From NCBI GenBank assembly GCA_911728435.2, contig OU452198.1:4526001-4590000 (forward strand): a stretch of 64,000 nt of DNA, written 5' to 3'. Below are positions 42,365 through 53,337 of the stretch, in pieces (positions within the stretch are counted from its first letter, which is position 1; each line of letters opens with the position of its first letter). The notes under the pieces are model-generated. The model made no database searches. It saw only the letters and a program-made list of their open reading frames with translations, and had not been told where the DNA came from. Source of the stretch: Apoderus coryli (Eukaryota > Arthropoda > Insecta > Coleoptera > Attelabidae). The translations under genes and the position numbers were made by a program.

Positions 42365-43462
42365 TAAACCACATATCTATCCCAAAATACTTCATACCAA
42401 GTACGTATTTCTAATCAAAAAAAATTCTAAATTATAACAATTTTCCTACTGTGCCTTCTTCCGCCAAATACAAACAAAGCGGATTTCTCTGCTTCAAATT
42501 GCGACACAAATGTATTAAATATAAAAGATTAACGAGCGAACTAATTTGCACGCTCCCAAGCTGTTTCACAGATTTTGATAAATGATTTGCAGCTCCTCTG
42601 CGCTACGTTATACTTTATGTGTGTGTCTTTGTAGACGTGTATATGTGTTCTATTCCGAAGGGCAACCAGAGGCGCAACCGATCATGTTGGCACTGTTATC
42701 AGGGTCTGGTTATACTAAACACTAATATTATTAGGGAAAATGTATGAATTGTTGTTTTTTTCCATGAAGTTTTCATCTTTTTTTTTAATAGCAATCCTGA
42801 AACTTTGACACCCTGTATCTCAGCTTCCACATAAGATTTTCATGTTAAAATATCTTATTCTATGAGTTGTAAAAGTCCTGCTGCAAAAATACGACTCATC
42901 CTGTATATTTTCACGTCAAAAACTTACAAAAACATGTAAAGTTGTCCGCCTATGTCTGAAGATGTAAGGAATTTTTGTCGCAGCATATCGTCGTCGTGTC
43001 GCTGGTTGAAGTCGATACAATTATTGTTATGTCAAGCCAGGCTATATATACAGAGGATGAGACGTGCAAATTTTCAGAAATGCCAAACGGTTCCTGCAGG
43101 AAATAACTGGGACCCAACAGCATAGAATGATGGAATATAGTGTGGGGGTCGTGTATCCCATAAGGCAGTGTGATAGTGTATTATAATGGTAAAGATGGAT
43201 GTGGATTTCTGGCGGAGACGAAGAAAAGGACGAGAGATTGACAGGCAATGGGATGTTGAACAGATATAAGTATAAACTTTATGTTATTACTTAGGGTGAC
43301 ATGCAATGTAGGAATGTGTAATAATTATATTAATGGGAAGCAATTATGTATGTGACTTTCATTGAAATTGTATTAACATACAGGATGTCCGTAAAATAAC
43401 AGAAAATAACAGAAATTGTAGTTTCGACACAAGCAGACGTTTTTATAAAGAATGACTTTTTC
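42365..43462. other. Gene-free stretch with transposon-end motifs
   Basis: TTGACACCCTGTATCTCAGC at 42809, CATCCTGTATATTTT at 42898 and ACATACAGGATGTCCG at 43379 are variants of the window's common terminal motif. No coding signature; the frame at 43042-43248 is unrecognised. Confidence 0.45.
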
Positions 43463-43470
43463 TTCTAAAT

Positions 43471-45439
43471 CAGGGGTTCCCAAAGTGGGCGATAACGCCC
43501 CCTTGTGGTCGCTGCAGGCCTAAAGGGGGGCGGTATGAGATCCAGAAAGAATGGGGGTGTTGTGTAGAGGCTTGGGGGCGATTTGTAATTTTATCTAGCT
43601 AGGAGGACTCTTAGACACCGACTGAGCTCTCTACTACAACTTGTGAACATCAACTAATATTAATTAAGAGTAGTTAAGAGCTTAAACTCGGTTCGATATT
43701 TCTCTCCGCGTAGTTCATACTCGTATATCTGTCCTGTTTTATTCAATAAATAAAAGAAAAATCATGTCAATCGGTCGCTCCGCTTCGAAATGAAAGTAGA
43801 CACAAACAAAGAAGTTAAAAGGCAACAGACACACTTTCGCATTTTAATAGTTATTAGTATTCCTAGATAGGTAATGTTCGCAGGTAATAGACCACGGGCA
43901 ATCATGTTATAACACGTTTTTGTTAAACAACCGGATTTGTACATTCCTGTATCAATCGGCTTGTTCATAGAATACTTGTTCTTACTTGTTGAGTACGATT
44001 GAGCGTCGAATGAGATAAACGAGTTTATGCATGTTTATTCCTGTCGGTGCGTGCTGCTTATGCAATCCTATATAATCAAGGTAATATTTATTTTATTTTC
44101 ATTTGCGGTTTCGCGCGTAATAGATAAGCAGTACTTAAGTTTAACAATTACTTACGTATTTCCCAAAACAAACCAATGTCAGAAGTAAAAAAGAAGAGAC
44201 GGCAATACCGTGCGAAATATATTAAATTCGGATTCATTGAAAATCCCACAAACCCATCGTCGCCTTTGTGTCTTCTATGTCTAAAAACATTTTCGAATGA
44301 AGCAATGAAGCCTTCAAGACTACAAGATCATTTGAATAAAATGCATCGAGATAAGAAAGACAAGAATGTAGCATATTTTCAAGACCTAGAGAAGAAGCAT
44401 AATACTCAGTCAAGTGTAGCAAAACTATTTTCGGCGGCTGCTAAACAAGATGACGACGGACTTCGAGCTTCGTACAATATCTCTTTGTTAATTGCTCAAA
44501 AAGGCAAACCACACAACATCGGAGAAGAGTTAATTTTGCCAGCAATAAAGGAAGTAATAACTACTGTGCTTCATAAATCGGCCACAGATTTTATCTGAAA
44601 AATTGTTTGAGTAATAATTCTGTGCAAAGACGAATTGATGAAATGGCTGAAAATATTGAAGGATCATTGTGCAATTATCTGAGGACTAGTCAATTCTCAA
44701 TTCAGCTCGATGAGTCCACTTACGTGAGGTTTATTAAAGATGAGAAAATATGTGAAGAACTATTGTTCGCTAGAAATTTAGAGACCGATACAAAAGGCGA
44801 AACCATATTCAATACATTGGAAAAGTTTTGTGATGAGAAAGAAATTCCTTTGAAAAATATTATATCAGTTGCTATGACAGGGTGCCATAAAGGCTTCATA
44901 GCGTACTTAAAATTCCAGATGTCCTTGCTGTACATTGCGTTATTCATAGACAACATTTGGTTGCTAGAAACTTAAGTGAACGACTATTTCAATCACTGCA
45001 ATATGTCATCAAAGCAGTCAATAAAATCCGTAACAGCTCTTTGAATGATAGATTATTTCATCAGCTTTGTGTTACTAATGACGAAGATTTCAACCGTTTG
45101 TTGCTTCATACTGAAGTTCGTTGGATATCAAGAGGCAATTGTCTGACTCGATTTTACAACCTGTTTGACTCTGTGATACAGTTCTTGGAAATTAAAGATA
45201 CAGGATTGCGCAACAAGCTCATTACATCAAAGAATGATATAGTTTACATGCGCTCAGGGCTCAAATTAACTCTTGTGGATTATAGTAAAAGTCTCGTTTA
45301 GAATAAATGTTTAATATCTGCTAATATAGCTCACAATAATTAATTAATTTAATTTGAAGTTATAGTGGTTTTTAAGAAGGTGAAAAAGGGGGGCGCTCAA
45401 AAATAATTTATTCTCAAAGTGGGCAGTAGACAACCCCTG
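43471..45439 (+). mobile_element. hAT transposon with TIRs and 8-bp duplication
   Basis: The element begins CAGGGGTTCCCAAAGTGGGC and ends, inverted, CAGGGGTTGTCTACTGCCCA, the classic CAGGGGT hAT termini. TTCTAAAT lies exactly outside each end (43463-43470; 45440-45447), the 8-bp duplication of hAT. It is 1969 bp long and holds a truncated transposase. GGGGGGCG repeats near both ends are subterminal. Confidence 0.92.
44176..45301 (+). pseudogene. hAT transposase (BED finger, SCAND3/ZBED-like), broken
   Basis: The first frame (44176-44598) has a basic start and a BED-type zinc finger, PLCLLCLKTFSNEAMK with H-L-N-K-M-H near residue 50. The second (44607-44975) has F-S-I-Q-L-D-E-S-T, carrying the first catalytic Asp. 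It then has a V-A-M-T-G-C-H-K-G-F block in which the Asp of the usual C-T-D-G-A has been lost. The third (44957-45301) has H-L-V-A-R-N-L-S-E-R-L and HTEVRWISRGNCLTRF, the typical W-x-S-R-G block. The C-terminal insertion-Glu and hATC dimerisation domain are deleted. Two frameshifts and the missing Asp show that it is inactive. Confidence 0.87.
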
Positions 45440-45826
45440 TTCTAAATCGACAAATAAAAAAGTATATGGACAGTTTACAATAAATTTAAATCGAACTCAC
45501 ACCATATAATATTACAAGTTTAAGTAAAGAAACAATGAATGGAAAGGTAAATTTGTCAGTGACAGTTATTAAACAATAAAATGAAATGAATGCATAAACA
45601 AACAAAATGAATGATTTCAATGCGACTAACGCTATAGTATGTAAAAAATTTCGAAATTTGTATCCTGTCCAAATTTTCAAGTGCCCTGGTATTTTGTGTA
45701 CCTACTGGGTGATCATTTATAAACGCACACCCCCCTTGAACTTTGTTGTTTCACGCTGTAGACGAAAACGTAAAATACAAAAGTTTTAGGGCTTAATGTA
45801 AACTAGTTGCAGCATATATTATCTTA

Positions 45827-45896
45827 TATACAAGGTGTCCCAGTAACGCGTTAGAGAGCACAGTGAGATATATTTTTAAATGGAACACCCTGTATA
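45827..45896. mobile_element. 70-bp unit bounded by transposon-end motifs
   Basis: TATACAAGGTGTCCC at the left and GGAACACCCTGTATA at the right face each other, 70 bp end to end. It could be a minimal MITE, or two ends brought together by deletion. Confidence 0.45.
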
Positions 45897-46751
45897 TTAT
45901 ATTTTATTGTTTAAGATTCTTTTCTGTTAATACTCCAAAATTACCATATTTGTGTGTCTCTCTTAAACGGTTCAATATGAATTCGCAATAAAAGAAAGCT
46001 TGTTCAAAAATTATGCTTCAAAAGTCAAGCCATCAATTCGATAATAACATTTGAAGTAAAAAAAAATGACATAACAGGAACTCCATGTATTATTACAAGA
46101 AATTCCTTTAAACAGGAGAACAACCATGTGGTTTCAATTAGGTGGAGCTCCGCCTCATTATCATCACAGGTGAATTGGAAGCAAAAATTCACCTCCCATA
46201 TCTCCGAATATCTTTTTATCGGAATACGTGAAAGGAATTGTCTACAAGACACCTCCAACAACACCACACGATATGAGAATACGCATAAGAGATGCTTTTC
46301 AAACTGATACCCCGCAAATGTTGACCAGAGTTGGGTTGGGTTCAAAAAAGAATATCGAAGTGTCTCGGTCAACATTTCGAACACATGTTATGAATATTTT
46401 GGTAGAAATTTATCTGTGCTTTTTATTATCATCAATGCTGTTTATGCATAATTAAGAATAATTCATAATGACTTTTATAATGTAGATCATTTGACATTTC
46501 TGATACCATAGGCTACTAGAAACATTAAAACATTTATTTAAAAAACACCAAATGGTGTACAAAACAATTAATTGGCTTTTTCTGCCAAAACGCGTCGACT
46601 TAGCTAAAGTACACCCTAATACCATTTGACAGGTAGTTAGTAAGTACATTGCTAGGTATGTTCAGAAATATGACGTTACATTTAAAATAATGAGGCGTTA
46701 TAACAACTTAAAGTTCTTATTTGAGTAGTTTTAATTTTTGGACACCCTGTA
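45829..46751 (+). mobile_element. Tc1/mariner-type transposon, deleted
   Basis: The left end TACAAGGTGTCCCAGTAAC and right end TTTTTGGACACCCTGTA are inverted relatives. They bracket a transposase fragment at 46090-46400. The total is about 920 bp, so most of the coding sequence is gone. The left boundary could alternatively lie at the inner motif near 45880. Confidence 0.5.
46090..46400 (+). pseudogene. DDE transposase fragment (insect IS630/Tc1-mariner type)
   Basis: In shifting frames the plus strand codes E-I-P-L-N-R-R-T-T-M-W-F-Q-L-G-G-A-P-P-H-Y-H, where active relatives have D at the first G (F-Q-x-D-G-A-P-P-H). Then follow a Y-V-K-G-I-V-Y-K-T-P-P-T-T-P block and I-R-D-A-F. The stretch carrying S-P-D-L-x-P-L-D is garbled or deleted. 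The block order matches a transposase type common in insects. The catalytic Asp loss and deletions show that it is dead. Confidence 0.65.
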
Positions 46752-46754
46752 AAA

Positions 46755-47700
46755 GATTGCAAGTTTATTGCAATTGGAATATCAAATATGATATATTATT
46801 ACACTTTAGAGTTAATTTTGTCAATATGATTTAAATACTTCCTAAGTATTTGAAAGATGAAAATTAGGCTAGATTTTGAGAAAATTCAATTTATTTAAAC
46901 AATCTTAAGGTTTATGTATTATAAACCTTAATAAAACAGACACTTAATTTGATCAGAGGATCTAAAAGTGCAATCATATACAGAGCATTCCATTTAAAAA
47001 ACACAACTTTGATACTTTTAGGTTATACCCTGTATAATATGAAAACAACTTTAAAAAGTAGCACAACCTTTATTTGAAGCACATGCTGACGATACTTCGT
47101 TTGATTCCAAAAATACCATATTTGTATAATATACGTCTAAAATTCGGCAGTATAATATTTGCCAGGACATACTTTCATTGTGTTCTGTCAAAATAGCTTG
47201 AATAATGTCCTGGAGTAGAAGTGCCCAAGGGGCTTTCCACATATTATATGCTTTTATAGTATACGTCATAATAACTTGATCTGTCTGCTACCTTAAAATC
47301 CCATTAGTATGTGCAATTTTCATATAGCCATCCACGACGAGCTATGAGTTCGTTCTACCTAGATAAAGCATTAGCTGTAGCCTGTAGTAGGTGTTCTAAA
47401 TAAACATCCCCCATAATACAGAGTGTCCAATAACAGTAATAATAATCTTTACAGATATTTCAACAAACAAGGGTTTAGCTGAAATCCAAACAAAGTACCG
47501 AAGAGTGACAATGGAAAAAGATATATTCCTGAACTAAATGGCGAATATGCTTTGCAGTTATGCGATAAAAACAACTTTTACATTCGAAAAAAAGTCCTGT
47601 TGATTAGACTTCGGGACTTTTTACAAGACCATTTGAATGTGTAATAGATCCGAAACATCTCAACATCCAATACAGTGTTTTCAGTAGTAATACCCCTAGG
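46755..47700. other. Gene-free stretch
   Basis: TTATACCCTGTATAATA (47022) and ATACAGAGTGTCC (47418) are further terminal-motif variants. No gene recognised. Confidence 0.4.
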
Positions 47701-47701
47701 G

Positions 47702-47836
47702 TCTTGATAATACCGAGATAATTTTGTCATAGAGAATGCCGAAAGCGTGTTCCCCAAGGCCGCAGGCCGAGGGCTATTATCCTTGAGCAACTCGCTTGAA
47801 GGATTCTCTATGACAAAATTTTGAGTATTTATCTAG
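47702..47836. repeat. GC-core palindrome beside the Crypton-like element
   Basis: AATTTTGTCATAGAGAAT at 47721 is mirrored by ATTCTCTATGACAAAATT ending at 47820. Symmetry continues inward (CGAAAGCGTG...CCAAGG against CCTTGAGCAACTCGCTTGAAG) and outward to about 47702 and 47836. The loop is GC-rich (GGCCGCAGGCCGAGGGC). Architecture as at 3468 and 10165. Confidence 0.7.
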
Positions 47837-47890
47837 GCCCGAGGAGTATTCGATAAGATAATTTTTTACTTTGTAGATATCAAAAATTTG

Positions 47891-47922
47891 ATTGTCAATC
47901 TGACGTTTAATAATTTTCAATA
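47891..47922 (+). repeat. Direct repeat, possible Crypton attachment site (3' side)
   Basis: ATTGTCAATCTGACGTTTAA plus TAATTTTCAATA matches 49129-49160 in the same orientation with about five differences and one 1-bp gap. It lies 40 bp past the stop of the recombinase. Confidence 0.5.
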
Positions 47923-47962
47923 CAAAATGTATCAGTTTTAATCAAACACATATTATTCATTT

Positions 47963-49118
47963 TTATTTGAAACTACAGTTGTGAAAAGTACAATTGGTAA
48001 ATGTTAAATTGGAAGAAGAGTTTGCTGAAGTTGATGGATTGTTAATTTCCAATGTTGAAGAAATTCCTCGCATGGTGTTGATTATTTCACCATGGCATTC
48101 TTGGTTAATATTTAAGTACGGTTTAATTGAATTAGAGCTGCTATGTCGTGTTATTTTTATTAATTGCTGTGTAGGAATTCCTTTATTTGCCAAATGGCTA
48201 ACTGCAGTTGATCTGTTCGAATGATTGGATATCTTTTTACGCTTAGTGTCCAAACCAATGGCTTGCACGGATGATTTGGTCCACATATTAATTGTGTTCT
48301 TACCTACCGGTATATTGTCAAACCATGTGTCACTTTCGGATTTCCAAAAACGATTTGGTCTCGAGAATAGGCGACTGGAAGTAATATTTTTCCCCCTTTT
48401 GGACAATAATTACTGAAATAACCGAACAGCACTTTCGTTTGCAATATTTGGAACAAGCCACTTACTATTTGTACAACTTTTCGATCCTCCTTGGCATGTT
48501 TATTGAATATTGGATTGTATTCAATTCTGTTGGTTGGCGTTCCATCATTATTTTTCTCAATCGTGAAATAATCTATAAGGCAATCAGGTTCACCACCTCG
48601 CCAAGCTAACTCAACAGCTACAATATGGTAATTTGTTTTTGTAAACCTTCTGGTGTACATTCATACCATAATTCAATAATTCTAGCCAAATCACTTGAAC
48701 TCAAATTTGATGAACTGCATTTTCGTTTGTTTGGATCCTGCTGTAATCTTTTACGTTTTGCATTTCTTGCATCTCGCGCATTTTTGAATATCACACTGGT
48801 AAACGGGTCGAATACAATTTTGAAGTAATTGACATATTTTTCCTGGAGTAGCCTACTCGTAGTATTCCAAAATGTTTTTACAGTTGCTTCTTTATATTCA
48901 GTTCCGTCAGCTTTTCTCATAGTTACCGCATAATCTTTCAATATATTAGCCAAATTATGCAAACTCATTTCAGCATTCAGTTCGTATTCTCTGGTCGCAC
49001 AAAACTCTAGAAATATTTTCCATACATATTTATTTGATTTGATTGTATTTTTTGGTATATTATTAGATATAATATCATTAATTGCATCGTTAGATGCAAT
49101 ACCAAATTTTCGCAACAT
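47963..49118 (-). pseudogene. Crypton-like tyrosine recombinase (DUF3504-type), frameshifted
   Basis: Three minus-strand frames join into one protein of about 380 codons. From 49118 there is an N-terminal domain with NKYVWKIFLEFCATREYEL and V-K-T-F-W-N-T, resembling the core-binding domain of tyrosine recombinases. From 48660 it continues A-V-E-L-A-W-R-G-G-E-P and Y-F. From 48406 come R-P-N-R-F-W-K-S, then ISNHSNRSTAVSHLANKGIP and T-R-H-S-S-S-N-S-I-K-P-Y-L. The N-H-S-x-R-x-T, H-S-S and S-x-x-P-Y-L pattern is the R-H-R-Y active-site order seen in Crypton/KIAA1958-like proteins. Two frameshifts (near 48640 and 48380) disable it. A host-derived DUF3504 gene is the alternative. Confidence 0.75.
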
Positions 49119-49128
49119 TTTTAAACCA

Positions 49129-49160
49129 GTTGTCAGTTTGACGTTTAATTAATTTTTAAT
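49129..49160 (+). repeat. Direct repeat, possible Crypton attachment site (5' side)
   Basis: GTTGTCAGTTTGACGTTTAA plus TTAATTTTTAATA, in the same orientation as 47891-47922. It lies 11 bp before the recombinase start codon. Cryptons lack TIRs and are bounded by direct repeats, which fits, although known ones are usually shorter. Confidence 0.5.
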
Positions 49161-49169
49161 AAAAAAAAC

Positions 49170-50300
49170 CAAAACCAAACTGAAAACACCACATGTAGTG
49201 TATTATCGGAAGTAATTGCACAAGTGCCTCAAAATTACCCATAATTTTACATGACAGCGTGTTGTCTAAAAACTGCATGAGTGTATTTTCATATTTTGGA
49301 GAAAGAGTCCGACACCGAAAGTGGAGGAGTCTTTTAATAAAAAGGAAACGTCGTTGTGAAAATTTGTAAACGCTATATTTTTTTTCTCAAAAATTAACAA
49401 AGAGATTTTTTTATCTGTAAAAATAATGTCAGAAATAAAAACTAAAATCGCAAAAAATCGTTTTTTAAAAAATTCTCGAAAACGTTAATTTAATTTTGAA
49501 AACACCATTTAAAAGGTGTTTAAATTGTACAACATTTCTCTAATTCATCCGACATTGTAACTCCTACCGTTTCCAATATTCCAATGCTATCCCATTCTTA
49601 TTTAGGACACAGTGTATGGGAAACCCTTACGAGTCTATGTAATTTTTCATACGGAATTCAAAATCATGAGAAAATATAGTGCATTCCAATAAAAAAAAAA
49701 CAAAAATTTGATCTGCCACTCTTTTTTATATTTGAAATTATTTTACAAATGTAGCTTTAACGGACTTACATAATCTCGCCGCAACAAAAATCAAAATATA
49801 TGTCCAGTTTTCTCATAAAACTCCCTGTGGTCCGTCCTGACTCACCTTGTGTGTAGTGTGGATTTTCCTCTCTATGATGTTTATCAAACAGTTTTACTAC
49901 ACTTAGAAAATTTTGATTAAGGTAAACTAAGCCAAAAGCAGTAAATTAGCAGCAAAGCGAGGTTTAGAAATATACCTAGTCCGATGGGGGCTTACTCGGA
50001 CACTCTGTATACACAAACTGCATTACATGCATAATAATAATAATAATACTAATGCCGCCTCAAACCCGCCTTCACACTGCTTCAAACGAAATGCACATGT
50101 TTAGCTCATAATGTGACAACTACACTCACACTTCTTATATATCTCAAGGGTCCGTGTCTAGGCCAGTAGATGTGGTGAATGAATTTGGAATTTAGATGCA
50201 TTATTTGAGTATATTATGTCAAAGTGATGCCGTTGACTTTTAGATGTATGCGAATTTAAATCATTTTTAGCTCTCTATAAATATTATGATATGTTTTATA
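49170..50300. other. Region without recognisable gene
   Basis: No coding signature. GGACACTCTGTATACAC at 49997 is another terminal-motif variant. Confidence 0.4.
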
Positions 50301-50306
50301 TGTGTA

Positions 50307-50690
50307 TTAGAAAGTTTGCCTGATGATAAACATGATTAAAATACTTACTATTCCAAAGATTTAAGTAATGAAGAAGAAGAAGAAATAAGTAACCGTTTTT
50401 AAATTATAATAAGAAACAAATAAACAAACAAAAACTTTAAATGTTAGAAAGTTTGCCTGATGATAATCATGATTAAAATACTTACTATTCCAAAGATTTA
50501 AGTAATGAATAAGAAGAAGAAATGAGTAACAGTTTTTAAATTATAAATAAATAAACAAACAAAAACTTTAAATGTTAGAAAGTTTGCCTGATGATAGACA
50601 TGATTAAAATAAATAATAAACATGATTAAAATATTTACAAAGATTTAAGTAATGAAGAAGAAGAAGAAATAAATAACCGTTTTTTAATTA
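50307..50690 (+). repeat. Three-copy tandem repeat, period 131-137 bp
   Basis: TTAGAAAGTTTGCCTGATGA starts units at 50307, 50444 and 50575. Each continues through GATTAAAATACTTACTATTC and AATGAAGAAGAAGAAAT-like blocks. The third unit has an internal rearrangement. Confidence 0.8.
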
Positions 50691-50964
50691 TTGTGACATT
50701 TTAAATTAGTTTGGGGATAGAGATGAAAATTAGATGGGCTCACCGTCTTAAGCTGAACAGCTTTAATTTAAAAGCGTTGTGAAATAAGGAACAATCAACA
50801 CAATATGATTTTAACTATTTTTATTAAAAAAGGCCATAGATGGCGTTACTCGAATATTTTCCATATGATTTTTATTTAGTACTAACCTTCAAACGAAACG
50901 TGTATAAATTTGACAGCAATCTGACTATTGATTAGTGAGTTATAGCATTTTGTGTGAAGCGACG

Positions 50965-51313
50965 TTTCCCAGTAAACACACATACCTTTTTTAAACGTAA
51001 AATCAACGTGTCATTGGTTGATTAAACGTGTACGTTTAAAAAATACCCGTTTTATTTTGGTACAAAATAACACCGTTTTAATTCAACGTTTTTAATACAA
51101 ACATTTCCGGCCAAAATTTAACTTAAGAAAACTTTTAGGTTAATATGACGTTATTTTGAATGTTAAATTAATTATATTACAATACGTTTTTTTAACATAC
51201 TTTCTAACATACTGTCTAACCATATTGAGCTATCCACACGTTTTTTTAACGTTTTAATAGTATATTAATAGGTCGAATAAAATTAACGTTTTTTTAAAAA
51301 TATGACAGGGAAA
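50965..51313. mobile_element. MITE-like unit rich in AACGT motifs
   Basis: TTTCCCAGTAAAC at the left and, inverted, ATTTCCCTGTCATA at the right. Between them ACGTTT, AACGTTTTTTTAA, TTAAACGT and related strings occur about a dozen times on both strands. No coding capacity. The ends are only loosely inverted. Confidence 0.5.
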
Positions 51314-51319
51314 TAAATA

Positions 51320-52450
51320 AAGTATATAGTTCCAATTATGTAATTGTTTGTGTTTGAACCTGACCCCAAGAAAATGTTCGTTAAAATTATAAAAAACAAG
51401 GTTCAAGAAATCAAAAAAAGAAAAAAGTATGAGTTATTGTTGGAAAATAATAACACCATTAGTCAATATGATTTAGTAGGAATCCTATGAAAATCGCGCT
51501 AATAAAAATCAATTTAGAAGTAGTGCCCCTCGTCATCGTAAATATAAGGAATAGTATAAGCACAGTTTAATATATTTTTAGCCTCTACTGACCCTTCTTA
51601 TCTATAGTTATTATTCTATGGTATAAGCGCTCTATTCGACACCCTTTGTTTTGCATTTATAGAGAGATACCGCCTATCGAGACATGCAGCAATAAAAGAT
51701 AACAGATAAAGCGTAATACGGGGGCATCTATGCACGCATGTTTAAGAATTATTCTTACAAGGGCGGTAAAAATTATATATTCGTTGTTATTTAAATTACG
51801 TAGATAATCTTTAAATTAAAACCATTGGTACATAAAACGTTTTTTTTATTTATTTTTCACAAACTTAGCATTAGCAACAAAAAAATGTAACAAAGATATA
51901 CTTACAAAAGAAAAATAAATTGAAAAAGTACAAAATTACATATACTTAACTAAGTATTTAATAAATTAAAACATAAGTATGAAACACAATATTTTAGCAC
52001 ATAAAAAAATAGAAAAGATATATTTGTAATAATATATATTTTATATAAGTAGAACTTTAATCGATCAGCTATGTTGTATATAAAGTAAATAAATGTTGCT
52101 GGAATCTGTGTTGTTCCATTGACTACCACTAGATCTTTGTATATTTGCTGGTTCGATAATTTGCATTGATACGCTGTGTTTTTAATATTATCATTAACTT
52201 TATTTTAATGTAACATGTTATGAGTACGACAGACGACTGAATACTGATTTCCAATTGAGCGCGAAAACCAGCAACACCATACATAAGAATACAATGTTGC
52301 AACATAAAAGGCATTTCATTTTACATTGTTGTCGCATACGATATAAAATATTAATAAACTGAACAAATGTTATTATATATTAAATCACCTAGCTGCTTAG
52401 ACCAAAATTAATATAGTTTGATTAGGGTTTCTGATACTAATTCTGTATAA
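51320..52450. other. Region without recognisable gene
   Basis: Strongly AT-rich; AAGGGCGGTAAAAATTATA at 51758 resembles half of the palindrome at 3468. No gene recognised. Confidence 0.35.
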
Positions 52451-52567
52451 AGACTGGGGTTGTTAGTTGTATCGCATTGTAAAATATATACCTACTCAGA
52501 ACGTTTTGACATATGAGCGCTATTTGTGTTGTTTACAGTAACTTAAAAGATTCATCTCGGTCCAAAA

Positions 52568-52793
52568 ATGGAATTAAATCGTGAACATTTTCGTGCGATT
52601 ATTTTTTACAACTTTCGACGTGGATTAACTCAGCAACAGTACATGGATGAACTTAATTCAATTTTTGGCGATGAAGCTTCATCAAGGACCAGTGTTTATA
52701 GATGGTATGGTGAATTAAATTCAAAGGTCGTCCAAAATCAGTTGTTGTTCCGAAAACCATTTGACTGTCAAGAAAATTTGTTCGCGTTGGATC
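52568..52793 (+). pseudogene. Mariner transposase, N-terminal HTH
   Basis: From ATG 52568 the frame codes MELNREHFRAIIFYNFRRGL, then a D-E-L-N-S-I-F-G-D block and SSRTSVYRWYGE, the first HTH of mauritiana/cecropia-type mariners. A frame change then gives G-R-P-K-S-V-V-V-P-K-T-I. A deletion joins this to V-K-K-I-C-S-R-W-I. The P-like element interrupts the codons for R-W-I-P. Confidence 0.9.
52786..52793 (+). repeat. 8-bp target duplication, left, of the P-like element
   Basis: GTTGGATC, repeated exactly at 54428-54435. In the uninterrupted mariner it occurs once, within the R-W-I-P codons. Confidence 0.85.
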
Positions 52794-53337
52794 CATAGAA
52801 ATCTTATATTATATATGTACTCTAGAATGCTAATTAAATCCAGCCGAATACCAAAAAGTGTAACGGGTATGCAGAGTTTTCTCGAACTACGCATGCTCCT
52901 CAGTCACTTATTTTCAGTACAGAGCTGCCATATTTAAAACTATTTTGTCGTTCGCCTTACAGAATTTATGCGACATATCTGTTTTATAAATAAATCCATA
53001 TGTTGCGTCATACGAAACTGCTTGACAAAATCAAATAATTCAATGTTATCGGTAAAATTGTAATACTGTTTAGTTTTCAGCAATATGAACGAAACATTTT
53101 TTTCCAAATCTTATTAAATTTAGGAGATTTCGCAACAGCGTCTATTTTCGCAAATGACATTTCTCGTAGTGGGAATATCTGTCAGAGTCGGCTTCACAAC
53201 AATTCAGATAGGTTTTATAATTGAATTATGGGTTTATGCGTGGTATATTTTAATTGTTGATAGATATACCTATTTGTGATTAAAATTGTTTTTAATATTT
53301 GTTATTTTGGTTTGGTAGTTTGTTTATTTAACAAACA

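Noticed and set aside
47994..48828. Plus-strand frames across the Crypton-like region
   Set aside because: They are antisense to the recombinase frames, which carry the recognisable motifs.
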